Of a stretch of DNA of 64,000 nt, positions 16,234 to 24,758 are shown in pieces (the stretch's first letter is position 1; every line of letters begins with the position of its first letter). The position numbers were made by a program, and so were the translations under genes. Source of the stretch: Akkermansiaceae bacterium (lineage in GTDB: Bacteria > Verrucomicrobiota > Verrucomicrobiia > Verrucomicrobiales > Akkermansiaceae); the NCBI GenBank assembly GCA_017798145.1, contig CP059069.1, positions 3,705,226 to 3,769,225 of the forward strand, written 5' to 3'. A model generated the notes under the pieces. That model saw nothing but the letters and a program-made list of their open reading frames with translations, searched no databases and was not told where the DNA came from.

Positions 16234-16758
16234 ATGAAATTACTACTGACAGCGTTCTGCGCAGCCATGATCACCACTCCGCTCGCCTTTGCTGGCGACA
16301 AGTGCGAGAAGAAGAAGTGCGACAAGGAGAAGGAGGAATCCACCCTCGTCGCCGAGAAGTGCAAGAAGAAGTGCGACAAGGAGGAGGAGGAGTCCACCCT
16401 CGTCGCCGAGAAGTGCAAGAAGAAGTGCGACAAGGAGGAGGAGGAGTCCACCCTCGTCGCCGAGAAGTGCAAGAAGAAGTGCGACAAGGAGGAGGAGGAG
16501 TCCACCCTCGTCGCCGAGAAGTGCAAGAAGAAGTGCGACAAGGAGGAGGAGGAGTCCACGCTCGTCGCCGAGAAGTGCAAAAAGAAGTGCGACAAGGAGG
16601 AAGAGGAGTCCACCCTCCTCGCTCATTGCGGCAAATGCGGCAAAGGCGACAAGCACGAAAAGGAAAAGGAAGAGGAAAAGAAAGAAGGCACGCTCCTCGC
16701 CGAGAAGTGCAAGAAGAAGTGCGACGGTGAGAAGGAAGAGTCCACTCTCCTTGCCTGA
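16234..16758 (+). CDS. secreted Cys/Lys/Glu tandem-repeat protein, novel
   Basis: A 174-residue protein with a clear signal peptide (MKLLLTAFCAAMITTPLAFA, cleavage after AFA). The mature part consists of an 18-residue unit, EKCKKKCDKEEEESTLVA. There is one variant copy, five nearly identical copies, a divergent linker with HCGKCGKGDKHEKEKEEE, and a final copy. Each unit has a CxxxC pair in a lysine-rich stretch, then an acidic run, then S-T-L-(V/L)-A. The charge pattern would give amphipathic or ion-binding helices; the Cys pairs could bind metal or form disulfides. A terminator follows, so it is a single-gene unit. No known family is recognised. Confidence 0.85.
   Translation: MKLLLTAFCAAMITTPLAFAGDKCEKKKCDKEKEESTLVAEKCKKKCDKEEEESTLVAEKCKKKCDKEEEESTLVAEKCKKKCDKEEEESTLVAEKCKKKCDKEEEESTLVAEKCKKKCDKEEEESTLLAHCGKCGKGDKHEKEKEEEKKEGTLLAEKCKKKCDGEKEESTLLA
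16354..16623 (+). repeat. 54-bp tandem repeat array (five copies)
   Basis: Five head-to-tail copies of a 54-base unit starting GAGAAGTGCAAGAAGAAGTG begin at 16354, 16408, 16462, 16516 and 16570. They differ by only a few bases, which implies recent expansion or homogenisation. A first variant copy (57 bases) precedes the array and a last copy lies at 16702-16758. Confidence 0.95.
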
Positions 16759-16781
16759 TACGCAGCACGTAACAATCAAAC

Positions 16782-16818
16782 AAAAAAAGCCGCCGGTGAC
16801 ATCCGTCGGCTTTTTTTT
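16782..16818 (+). terminator. rho-independent terminator after the Cys-repeat gene
   Basis: AAAAAAAGCCGCCGG, loop TGACAT, then CCGTCGGC and a run of eight T. The A-run on the left makes it able to act in both directions, but no gene points at it from the right. Confidence 0.9.
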
Positions 16819-16940
16819 GTGCAACAGGGCAGGCCAGACCCCAGCCCGGAAGCCCTTCCGATGTCCGGCCCCGATCCAGGGCGGCCGTGAAAAATTGGGG
16901 AGACAATTGCCAGGCGGTGGGGCATTTTACCGGGGAAGAC

Positions 16941-17474
16941 ATGGGGAGCCTCTCGCACGCGTGGAAGCAATGGCTGGCCGAAAACGGCCCGCGCCTGCTT
17001 CTTTTTGCAAGGGGCTGGGGAAAGACCAGGGAGGATGCCGAGGATCTGGTGCAGGAAGCGGTGCTGAAGATGTGGCACTACCAGCAACTCGAAAACCGCG
17101 GCGGCGGCCCGCCCGACCTGCCGCTGGTGTTTTCAACGATCCGCTTCGCCGGGCTGATGCTGCACCGCTCGGAAAAACGCCGCCGCAAGCGTGAGGAATC
17201 CATCCTGTATCTGAACGATTTCCAGGATGTGTGGCTGGATCCGGTGCTTGAGGAGGACGAGGAGGCGCTGTTGCTGCGCGAGGCCGTGCAAAACCTGAGC
17301 GGCAAGCTGCGCGAGGTGGTGGTGATGAAGACATGGGGCGGCCTGACCTTTGCGCAGATTTCCGAGACGCTTGCCATTTCCCCCAACACGGCGGCTTCGC
17401 GATACCGATATGCGCTGGAGCAACTCTCGGCCACGATGAAAAAAGTAAAGGAGGAACGGAGTGCCGGAGCCTGA
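16941..17474 (+). CDS. ECF-type RNA polymerase sigma factor
   Basis: A 177-residue sigma-70 family protein with only regions 2 and 4. Region 2 includes REDAEDLVQEAVLKMWHY. Region 4 is LSGKLREVVVMKTWGGLTFAQISETLAISPNTAASRYRYALEQL, with the helix-turn-helix in ISETLAISPNTAASRYR. The start at ATG 16941 has GGGGAAG upstream; a GTG 54 bases earlier is possible. The 3' end overlaps the next gene by 14 bases, a translational-coupling arrangement typical of sigma/anti-sigma pairs. Its target promoters are unknown. Confidence 0.88.
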   Translation: MGSLSHAWKQWLAENGPRLLLFARGWGKTREDAEDLVQEAVLKMWHYQQLENRGGGPPDLPLVFSTIRFAGLMLHRSEKRRRKREESILYLNDFQDVWLDPVLEEDEEALLLREAVQNLSGKLREVVVMKTWGGLTFAQISETLAISPNTAASRYRYALEQLSATMKKVKEERSAGA

Positions 17475-17937
17475 TCCATACAGGGATACAGAGGATGCCC
17501 TGATGCGGCTGATGCCTGCCGGGCTCAGCTGCGCTGCGCAGTCTGAGATCGAGTCCCGGCTGGAGGAACTCTGCGGTGATGGGAAGCTGTCTGCGGCGGC
17601 TACCCCTGGATTTTCCCGGTGGATTGCGGCAGCCGGGATCGCGGCGGCGCTTGTCTGCGGCTTCGCGCTTTTCCCCCGCGACGGGGCGGTTCCGCAGTCC
17701 GTGAAAATTCCCGATAACATTGCCGAGGAACCGGAATTCGTAGTGCTCAATGAATCCGACCGCGTGGAAGAGGTCAGAGATGAGGGGCTATTCGTGGATT
17801 CCGGCGGCTCGGCGGTCAGGAAAGTCCGGGTGAGGTTTATCGGGGAAAGAAGGGTGCGGGACGAGGAAACCGGCATCGTCGTGACCCTTTTGGAGCCGCG
17901 CGAGGAGATGTTTCTCCTGCCTGTCAGCACTTTCTGA
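17461..17937 (+). CDS. putative membrane anti-sigma factor
   Basis: A 158-residue protein starting at a GTG inside the sigma gene. A cytoplasmic N-terminus of about 50 residues with a helical SEIESRLEELC segment precedes one membrane helix (WIAAAGIAAALVCGFALF). A charged outer domain (VRDEETGIVVTLLEPREEMFLL) follows. Size, topology and 14-base overlap fit a regulator that holds the ECF sigma factor at the membrane, but there is no zinc HxxxCxxC motif, so the assignment is from context. Confidence 0.55.
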   Translation: MPEPDPYRDTEDALMRLMPAGLSCAAQSEIESRLEELCGDGKLSAAATPGFSRWIAAAGIAAALVCGFALFPRDGAVPQSVKIPDNIAEEPEFVVLNESDRVEEVRDEGLFVDSGGSAVRKVRVRFIGERRVRDEETGIVVTLLEPREEMFLLPVSTF

Positions 17938-17943
17938 GAAGAT

Positions 17944-18693
17944 ATGCGCAACTCCCTCCGTCTTCTGGCCGTGGCTTTTCTGGCTGCATCCCCCGGGTTC
18001 TCCCAGGAGGCGAAGCCGGTCGACGCACCGCCGGAATCGGCCGCCGCAGCCTGGCTGGGTCTCGGTGTTTCCAAGCCGGACGACACCACGACGACCCAAC
18101 TGCCGGCTCTACCGCCCGGGATCGGCTTCGTCGTGAGCCAGTTGGTCGAGGGTGGGCCGGCTGAGAAGGCCGGTATCCGGAAGCTCGATCTTCTCTGGAA
18201 AATGGGCGAGCAGATGCTCGTGAACGAAGGCCAACTGGCGACCTTGCTCCGCCTCGCAACGCCCGGGGAAGAGATTACGGTTTCTGTTTTCCGCGAGGGC
18301 AAATCGCTCGATCTCAAGGTCAAGCTCGGTGTGGGCAAGGTTTCGGACGAAGCACAGATCAGGCGGATGCTGGCGGATTCGGTGATGCGGAGCGACGACG
18401 GCGCCCTGAGGGTGGTGGATCTTGAGGGAAAGAAGGCGATGGTTTCCAACGAGATGGGAAGCGCGGAGGTTTCGCGGGTGAGCGAGGGCGATTCGGTCCG
18501 GATCCTTGATGCCGAGGGGAAACTGATTTATGAGTGCATCCTTCGGGGGCGTCATGAGCTATCCACCGTGCCCAATGTCTGGAGGCGCCAAGTGTGCGCG
18601 ATGAGGCGCGGGCTGGATCATGCGCTAAGCGAAAGTGCAGCCCCATTGCGCAGCCCAAGGCCGCGAATCGTACCGCCTCCGGCAGAGCCTTGA
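17944..18693 (+). CDS. secreted PDZ-domain protein
   Basis: A 249-residue protein with a signal peptide (MRNSLRLLAVAFLAASPGFSQ). One PDZ domain occupies about residues 36-125 (AAWLGLGVSKP, GFVVSQLVEGGPAEKAGIRKLDLLWKM, PGEEITVSVFREGKSLDLKVKLG). No protease catalytic triad is present; the rest is a small beta-rich domain (ALRVVDLEGKKAMV). It starts six bases after the putative anti-sigma gene and probably belongs to the same operon. A PDZ protein in the envelope could sense unfolded or cleaved protein and feed into the sigma/anti-sigma switch; this is inference. Confidence 0.75.
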   Translation: MRNSLRLLAVAFLAASPGFSQEAKPVDAPPESAAAAWLGLGVSKPDDTTTTQLPALPPGIGFVVSQLVEGGPAEKAGIRKLDLLWKMGEQMLVNEGQLATLLRLATPGEEITVSVFREGKSLDLKVKLGVGKVSDEAQIRRMLADSVMRSDDGALRVVDLEGKKAMVSNEMGSAEVSRVSEGDSVRILDAEGKLIYECILRGRHELSTVPNVWRRQVCAMRRGLDHALSESAAPLRSPRPRIVPPPAEP

Positions 18694-18714
18694 GAATGAT
18701 GGAGTCCGCTTTGG

Positions 18715-20787
18715 CTAGGGCACGGGGGTGGTGGTGACACTGAGCCTGAGGAACCGGTATCCGGTTGAGAACGGGGCGGTGGCTGTAACGGCATTCTCGG
18801 CACCGGGAGTTCCTTGGTCTATGCCTTCCGTGCTCCAACCGAGCAGATCCGCGGATCCTTCGACCGAATAACTCACATCGTTGCGGATCTTCGGATAGGT
18901 GAGCCTCAGCTCCGAGGGAGGCGTGCCGGATGTGGCGGCAATCGGATTCGAGCCGCTGCCGGAGTCCGAAGGGTTTGTGCCGATCGCATACTCGACGAGG
19001 TTTGGAACCCCATCGCCGTCCGCGTCATCCTTTTCACCGCGCAGTCCGGGCGGCAGATCGAGGAGTATCATCGCATCGGAAAACGCCGAGCCGGATGAGA
19101 GTGCCGTGAAGCTCCTTTCAACGGGAGCCGCCGCCTGGTAGGAAACGCCGTTGAAAAATCCACCCGGCTGGGTCGCGACGATCCGCACGAGCCCCGGTGC
19201 GCGGGGTGTGAAAATGTTGCGGTTGATGCCGGTGAACACCCCGTTTCCTTCGACCAACGCGAGGGTTACGGGCAGGCCGGAACTCGAGGTGACAAAGACG
19301 AGCTGCCCCTCACCGGCCTTTGCGGTGATGAGCTGGGGGAAGCTGATGGTCTGAGGAGTATCCGGATTCACCGCAGGGCTGATGCTGAAAAAGCCGTCCA
19401 CCGGTGTTGCCGGCTCATAGATGTCATTTCCCGGCTGTCTCGCCCTGACAGAGAAATTTCCCGTGCCGCCTGTCGGCGTGAGCAGGTTGCCGCTCGCCGT
19501 TACCGGGCCGCTCAGGACTTCATAGACTATGGGCAATCCGGAGGAGGCGACCGCTCCTGGGTCGAACGGGACGGAATTTGCGGGAAAGGCTGTGCCGCCG
19601 GGAAAGGTGATGGTCTGCGCAAGTCCCTCAACCGGCACAGTACGGCTGCGCTCGACAGGTGCGTAGAGCGCGTTCCCCGGATGTGACATCCGATAAGACA
19701 CAATGCCGCGGATCCCGTCGAAGGTCAGGGTATTTCCGGAAATGCTGCCGGGGCCGGAAAGAACTTCGAAGGCGAGGGGAAGGCCGGAGTCCAGGGAGTC
19801 GTTGAGGGTCAGCGGGGGGCTGGCAATGGTTTGGTTGGCGTAGGGGGATCCGAGAAAGGACTGCCGGACTTTGCAAAGCCCGAGGCTGGAGGTGATGCCT
19901 GCGCCATCGGTCGTGGCGGCTTTGATGACGCCCGTTGCCTTCGACTCGAAAGAGGAAAGCGCTGTGCCGGTGCTTCCGCCGAACTCCGTGATTTGCACTT
20001 CGGTGAAGAGGGTGGCGGTCACCTCGAGATACTCGTTTTCCGGCAGGACGATATCGATGAATCCACTCCCGCTGCCGCCAAGGCTGTTCCAGGCTCCGTT
20101 ACCGTTGCCGAAGACGCTGACGACGTTGTTGCTGATCAGCGTGCTGGTGTTGTTCTGCGCGTGAAGGACATCGAAATTCCCGAATTGGGTCGCTTGGGTC
20201 TGGTTGTTGTTTTTGCGTTTCCGGACTGCTACGATCTCGAAGAACGTCCGTCCTTGGTTTCTCCAAATCCTGCCTGCCGGGAAGGTTCCGGCGAGCGCGG
20301 ACTGCAGGGAAGCCGTGAGCCTCACGGTGGCGGAAGTCGCTCCGGGCAGCGGTGTGACTTCGATGCGGTCACGGTTCACCTTGAGGCTCGTTCGGGAGTA
20401 TGGGCGCTGATAATTGAAGGTGTAAGAAGGAACCGGGCTGGTGACATTGGTGAGGTTCAGGCTTGTTGTAGCCTCTCCATAAAGTGTGAGCCCCTGGCCC
20501 TGATCGGTGCCGTCCGTGCTGCTGGCCCTATAGAACCCGCTCCTCCGGAAAGCCGACCCTGCGACCTCGTTCTGGCTCATGTCCGAGAATTCCTGAGGGA
20601 GTTGGAACGGAGCCGTGAAAGTCTGGACGATGGGCAGGGTGGTGCCGTTGCTGCCGGTTGCGAGGGAAAATTCGTAGGGTGCATTTTGCGCCGCCAAGCG
20701 TGAGATGCCTCCGAACAGCAGTGGGATGAACAGGGTAAGCGGGCTTATGCGCGGCGAGATCCGGGGCAGGGATAAAGGGCGGTTCAT
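18715..20787 (-). CDS. large secreted surface protein with Ig-like repeats
   Basis: About 690 residues: signal peptide ending SRLAAQ, then an N-terminal domain with asparagine-rich strands. Repeated bacterial Ig/MBG-like units follow, each with ITFP, a SGLP(I/L)xxEVLSGP core and GxxxVRAxQPGN (for example LPIVYEVLSGPVTASGN and LPVTLALVEGNGVFTG). The C-terminus has a thrombospondin-3-like calcium loop (DADGDGVPNLVEYAIGTNPSDS) and a strand module ending YRFLRLSVTTTPVP. That ending is common in exported proteins of Verrucomicrobiota. An ATG at 20829 is also in frame. It follows the LuxR gene by a few bases, so that regulator probably controls it. Confidence 0.75.
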   Translation of the reverse strand: MNRPLSLPRISPRISPLTLFIPLLFGGISRLAAQNAPYEFSLATGSNGTTLPIVQTFTAPFQLPQEFSDMSQNEVAGSAFRRSGFYRASSTDGTDQGQGLTLYGEATTSLNLTNVTSPVPSYTFNYQRPYSRTSLKVNRDRIEVTPLPGATSATVRLTASLQSALAGTFPAGRIWRNQGRTFFEIVAVRKRKNNNQTQATQFGNFDVLHAQNNTSTLISNNVVSVFGNGNGAWNSLGGSGSGFIDIVLPENEYLEVTATLFTEVQITEFGGSTGTALSSFESKATGVIKAATTDGAGITSSLGLCKVRQSFLGSPYANQTIASPPLTLNDSLDSGLPLAFEVLSGPGSISGNTLTFDGIRGIVSYRMSHPGNALYAPVERSRTVPVEGLAQTITFPGGTAFPANSVPFDPGAVASSGLPIVYEVLSGPVTASGNLLTPTGGTGNFSVRARQPGNDIYEPATPVDGFFSISPAVNPDTPQTISFPQLITAKAGEGQLVFVTSSSGLPVTLALVEGNGVFTGINRNIFTPRAPGLVRIVATQPGGFFNGVSYQAAAPVERSFTALSSGSAFSDAMILLDLPPGLRGEKDDADGDGVPNLVEYAIGTNPSDSGSGSNPIAATSGTPPSELRLTYPKIRNDVSYSVEGSADLLGWSTEGIDQGTPGAENAVTATAPFSTGYRFLRLSVTTTPVP

Positions 20788-20821
20788 CGGATGTTTCTGG
20801 AGGTTGGACGGTTTCGTGTAA

Positions 20822-20839
20822 ATAGGCATGTATGCCTAT
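20822..20839. promoter_or_regulatory. 18-bp palindrome at the luxR/surface-protein junction
   Basis: ATAGGCAT and ATGCCTAT flank a GT centre and span the luxR stop codon. It could be an operator for the LuxR-type protein or a translation-coupling hairpin. No T-run follows, so a terminator is unlikely. Confidence 0.4.
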
Positions 20840-21621
20840 GCGATTTCGATCCAGCTGCCAAAGCGGGAGATGAGCTGGAAGCGGTTCGTCGCGGAAAGTT
20901 TCTTGAGTAGGTTGGAAACGTGGTGGTCTGTAGTGCGCTTGGAGATGCCGAGCTGGGCGGCGATCTCGTGATTCCCCAGGCCTTGGCAGATCATGCGCAG
21001 TATGGTCATTTCCCTCGGCGTGATCCGCTTGGCCAGATGCCCTCCAATGTCCTCTGCAAGCTGTGCCTGCTTTTCCATCTCCATATCGATCGCATAAAGC
21101 CTGGCAACCAGATGTCCCCTGAGGAGCGAGGCCTTGAGGTGCTGCGCACGGCTTGCAAGGTTCGGAAAGTGATAGGTCAGGACGACCCCGCGCCCGCTTT
21201 TGATGAAGACGTGCATGACCAGCTGGTCAACGATGCCGAGTTCTTTCGCGACGCAGCGATAGAAGGGGAGCTTCCGGAATTCCTGATCAGGGAGACCCTC
21301 CCTCATCCGCTCCACGGTATCGACATAGCGTGCCTTTCCCGTGCTGAAATCGATGTAGCGTTGGAATGTGGGATGTGTTGGGAGGGTGCGGTAGAGCGAA
21401 TCCAGCACAAGGCCAACGGCCTCCGCGTGCGAGGCGGATGTACCCACCCTGGTCAGGGTCATCTTCTCGTCGTGTTCATTCCAGTTGGCGAAATGGGAGC
21501 CCAGGAACGCGGGCAAACGGTGCAGGGCGTAATCCTCGAAGCCGGGAAAATCCCGGATTTCCTGGATCTCCCGGATTATCTTTTCAAACTCATCACGGTC
21601 TCCTTCGGTCAGGTCAAGCAC
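20836..21621 (-). CDS. LuxR-family transcriptional regulator
   Basis: A 261-residue protein with a C-terminal LuxR/GerE helix-turn-helix (ITPREMTILRMICQGLGNHE, IAAQLGISKRTTDHHVSNLLKKL) at about residues 200-250. The N-terminal 190 residues have no receiver signature (no conserved phosphorylated Asp pattern) and may sense a ligand or partner. The start is a GTG at 21621. It lies directly upstream of the surface-protein gene on the same strand, so local regulation is likely. Confidence 0.85.
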   Translation of the reverse strand: MLDLTEGDRDEFEKIIREIQEIRDFPGFEDYALHRLPAFLGSHFANWNEHDEKMTLTRVGTSASHAEAVGLVLDSLYRTLPTHPTFQRYIDFSTGKARYVDTVERMREGLPDQEFRKLPFYRCVAKELGIVDQLVMHVFIKSGRGVVLTYHFPNLASRAQHLKASLLRGHLVARLYAIDMEMEKQAQLAEDIGGHLAKRITPREMTILRMICQGLGNHEIAAQLGISKRTTDHHVSNLLKKLSATNRFQLISRFGSWIEIA

Positions 21622-21739
21622 ACGGAATCAACTGTTAGGGATCCTCGGATTCTCATCCGGTTTTGCATTCTTGCAATCCACTATTTCCATCAAGTTTACG
21701 GGCGTCGGAAGCGTGTGCGGATCCCGTGAGCGGCGGAGC

Positions 21740-22201
<462 letters not shown>

Positions 22202-22207
22202 GGGGGT

Positions 22208-22294
22208 GAATGCTTGAAACGAAAACGCCGAGAAACTGAAATCAGGGAAAAGATCTGCGAAATTCGAGCATCTCAGATTTTCAGCGTTTCAGCT
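22208..22294. repeat. word-repeat pair in the lipA-EVE junction, overlapping the lipA 3' end
   Basis: The left arm (22208-22243) contains GAGAAACTGAAATC. The right arm (22267-22294), read on the minus strand, contains GCTGAAACGCTGAAAATCTG. The arms are imperfectly inverted. The right arm encodes the final residues of LipA (KAETLKI) and its stop codon. Confidence 0.55.
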
Positions 22295-23259
22295 TTTACT
22301 ATCCGCAGGACCGGCAGGTGTTCCGGGCCAAGCTCCAGGCCGTTGGCGGCGCGGAGATCGGTTTCGATGGCCTGGAGAACATCGAGCTCGGGGCGGAAAT
22401 CGGCGGCGTGGTAGGAGGAGCGGACGAGCGGGCCGGAGGCGCAGTGGCGGAAGCCTTTGGCGATGGCGATCTGCTTGTATTGAGCGAACTGATCCGGGTG
22501 GATGTATTCGATGACAGGCAGGTGCTTCGGAGTGGGGCGCAGGTATTGGCCGAGGGTGAGGACGGTGACATCGTGTTCCAGCAGGTCGTCCATGGCACGG
22601 AGGATTTCCTCGTGGCGCTCGCCGAGGCCGAGCATGATGCCGGATTTGGTGGCGACGTGGCCGTTGACCATCTGCTTGGCCTTCTTCAGGACGGTGAGGG
22701 AGCGCTGGTATTTCGCGCGGGAGCGTACGAGCGGGGTGAGGCGCTCAACGGTTTCGAGGTTGTGGTTGAAGATGTGCGGGCGGGCGTCCATGACCATCTG
22801 CAGCGCCCAGTCGCGGTCGTTGAAATCGGGGACGAGGACTTCGATGATGATCTCCGGGTTCACCTCGCGGACGGCGCGGATGGTTTCGCGGAAATGCTCC
22901 GCTCCGCCATCCTTGAGATCGTCGCGGGCGACGGCGGTGATGACGATGTGGCGGAGGTTCATCCGGCTGGTGGCCTCCGCGATGCGGGCGGGTTCGTCGG
23001 ATTCGAGTGCGTCGGGTTTCGCCGTTTTCACGGCGCAGAAGCCGCAGGCGCGGGTGCATTTGTCACCGGCGATCATGAAGGTCGCGGTGCCCTGGCCCCA
23101 GCATTCCCAGCGGTTCGGGCACTGGGCTTCCTCGCAGACGGTGACAAGCTTGAGATCTGTGATCAGGGACTTCGTAGACCAGAAGGCCGGGTTGTTGGGC
23201 AGGCGCACCTTGATCCAATCGGGCTTGCGCTCCCGGTGGAGGGTGGGATCCATGTTCAT
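22273..23259 (-). CDS. lipA: lipoyl synthase
   Basis: A 328-residue radical-SAM enzyme that inserts two sulfurs into octanoyl-protein to make lipoyl cofactor. The auxiliary cluster motif is CEEAQCPNRWEC, the radical-SAM motif is CTRACGFC, and the C-terminal serine ligand sits in VRSSYHA. The start at ATG 23259 gives MNMDPTLHRERKPDWIKVRLP, the usual beginning; an ATG at 23280 is possible. The last seven residues derive from the word repeat described at 22208-22294. It is divergent from murI. Confidence 0.96.
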   Translation of the reverse strand: MNMDPTLHRERKPDWIKVRLPNNPAFWSTKSLITDLKLVTVCEEAQCPNRWECWGQGTATFMIAGDKCTRACGFCAVKTAKPDALESDEPARIAEATSRMNLRHIVITAVARDDLKDGGAEHFRETIRAVREVNPEIIIEVLVPDFNDRDWALQMVMDARPHIFNHNLETVERLTPLVRSRAKYQRSLTVLKKAKQMVNGHVATKSGIMLGLGERHEEILRAMDDLLEHDVTVLTLGQYLRPTPKHLPVIEYIHPDQFAQYKQIAIAKGFRHCASGPLVRSSYHAADFRPELDVLQAIETDLRAANGLELGPEHLPVLRIVKAETLKI

Positions 23260-23382
23260 TTTCGGGCCGCAGGCGGACATGTGGTGGAGGCTAAATTTTA
23301 AACTCGAAACTTCAACCCCCAAGAAGAGGTTTCTGGGGTTGCTTCCGGAATTGGGATTGATGATTTCCGCCGGCGGTAAAGG

Positions 23383-24195
23383 ATGGCCGCCGTGAACGAC
23401 GCGGCTTTGGGATTTTTCGATTCGGGTGTGGGCGGTTTGACCGTGGTGCGGGCGGTGCAGGATCTCTTGCCGGGTGAGGATGTGGTTTATCTCGGCGATA
23501 CGGCGCGCTTGCCCTATGGCTCAAAAAGCCCGGAGACGATACGGCAGTTCGCGGCGGAGGATGTGGATTTCCTGCTCTCCAAGGGGGTGAAGGCGATCGT
23601 GGTGGCCTGCAATACGGCGACGGCCCATGCCCTGCCGAACTTCTGGGAGAGCTGCCCGGTGCCGGTGATGGGTGTGATCGCTCCGGGGGTGGAGGCGGTG
23701 TTGGCGGACAAGGACGCGGAGCGAATCGGGATCATCGCGACGCGGGGAACCATCCAATCCCATGCCTACCAGCATGCGCTGGCGACGCGGAAGCGCGGGC
23801 TGATGATCCACGGGGTCGCGGCGCCTCTGCTGGTGCCGCTCATCGAGGAGAACTGGATTTCCGAGGAGGTGACGAAGGAGGTGCTGCGGAAATACCTGGA
23901 ACCGCTCATCGCGAAGGGGATCGATACCCTGATGCTGGCCTGCACGCACTACCCGCTGCTGGTGCCGGTGCTGGAGGAGATTTTGCCGGATGATGTGCGG
24001 CTGGTGGATTCCGCGACGACCTGCGCGGAGCAGCTCAAGGGGATGCTGGAGGCGAAGGACTTGCTGAACCGGAAGACGGATGAGGGCAAGCTGGAGATTT
24101 ACCTGACCGACCTTTCGGAGCAGTTCGAGGAGCTGGCGAAGCGGTTCTTGCGAAGGCCGACAGGGAAGGTGCGGCGCGCGGTGTTGGGCGGTTGA
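23383..24195 (+). CDS. murI: glutamate racemase
   Basis: A 270-residue enzyme that makes D-glutamate for peptidoglycan. It has FFDSGVGGLTVVRAV at the N-terminus, the first catalytic cysteine in IVVACNTATA and the second in MLACTHYPLL, and LPYGSKSPETI as the family loop. Length is normal. Its stop overlaps the TTG start of the following small membrane-protein gene. Confidence 0.96.
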   Translation: MAAVNDAALGFFDSGVGGLTVVRAVQDLLPGEDVVYLGDTARLPYGSKSPETIRQFAAEDVDFLLSKGVKAIVVACNTATAHALPNFWESCPVPVMGVIAPGVEAVLADKDAERIGIIATRGTIQSHAYQHALATRKRGLMIHGVAAPLLVPLIEENWISEEVTKEVLRKYLEPLIAKGIDTLMLACTHYPLLVPVLEEILPDDVRLVDSATTCAEQLKGMLEAKDLLNRKTDEGKLEIYLTDLSEQFEELAKRFLRRPTGKVRRAVLGG

Positions 24196-24701
24196 AACTT
24201 CAAGCCCTGAATTTCGACTGCCGGGAAGATTGGCTTCGCTACCGGCTTGATTGGAAAAGGATTTCCGGGGACGAATCGGACATGTCGGTTTATCTCAGGA
24301 TGATGGTGATCCTTGCGGCTTTCGCCGTGGGGGCTTTTTCTGATGATACCAATGGGGCTGTTCGCGATCCGGGTTTTCATCCCTTGCCGGTTGTCATTGT
24401 TTTTGTGATGGCGGCCTTTTTCGCCATCTTTGGGGGAGGTCTGGGTGTGGTGTTTGCAGGAAGATCTGCTCCCTTGGCGAGACCCGGCCTTTCGGTGCCG
24501 TTTTTCACGAGGGGGCATCCTCTCCAGTTCTTTTATTTCACGGGGTTCATTTTTCTGGCCGCAGGACTTGGGTTTACGGCCAGGGGGATTCGGGCAGGGT
24601 TTTCCCTGGACGGCTTTCTGGTGATGGGGGCCGGCCTGGGGATGCTGGCGGGATGCCGTGCGGTGATGGCGGTTTTCCGGAGGCGCTTCGCCTCCGTGTA
24701 G
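24192..24701 (+). CDS. small integral membrane protein, unknown
   Basis: A 169-residue frame beginning with TTG overlapping the murI stop by four bases; an internal ATG at 24282 would give 139 residues. The N-terminal 30 residues are hydrophilic (DCREDWLRYRLDWKR). At least three membrane helices follow (PLPVVIVFVMAAFFAIFGGG, FFYFTGFIFLAAGLGF, GFLVMGAGLGMLAGC). No family is recognised. Overlap with murI suggests coupled translation, but a functional link is not evident. Confidence 0.55.
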   Translation: MKLQALNFDCREDWLRYRLDWKRISGDESDMSVYLRMMVILAAFAVGAFSDDTNGAVRDPGFHPLPVVIVFVMAAFFAIFGGGLGVVFAGRSAPLARPGLSVPFFTRGHPLQFFYFTGFIFLAAGLGFTARGIRAGFSLDGFLVMGAGLGMLAGCRAVMAVFRRRFASV

Positions 24702-24758
24702 GGCGCGGCCAGCCTGGATGATGTGGCCCAGGCATCCTTTGGGAGGTGGAGATCTTGC

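Noticed and set aside
16354..16623. Tandem array considered as a CRISPR
   Set aside because: There are no spacers; units are contiguous 54-base coding repeats.
16243..17194. Long open frames on both strands and in all phases over the 54-bp array
   Set aside because: A repeat unit whose length is a multiple of three and which has no stop in any phase keeps all frames open. Only the frame with a signal peptide is credible.
23311..23341. CAACCCC/GGGGTTG hairpin between lipA and murI
   Set aside because: Only seven bases per arm with a long loop in a divergent promoter region; too weak to call.
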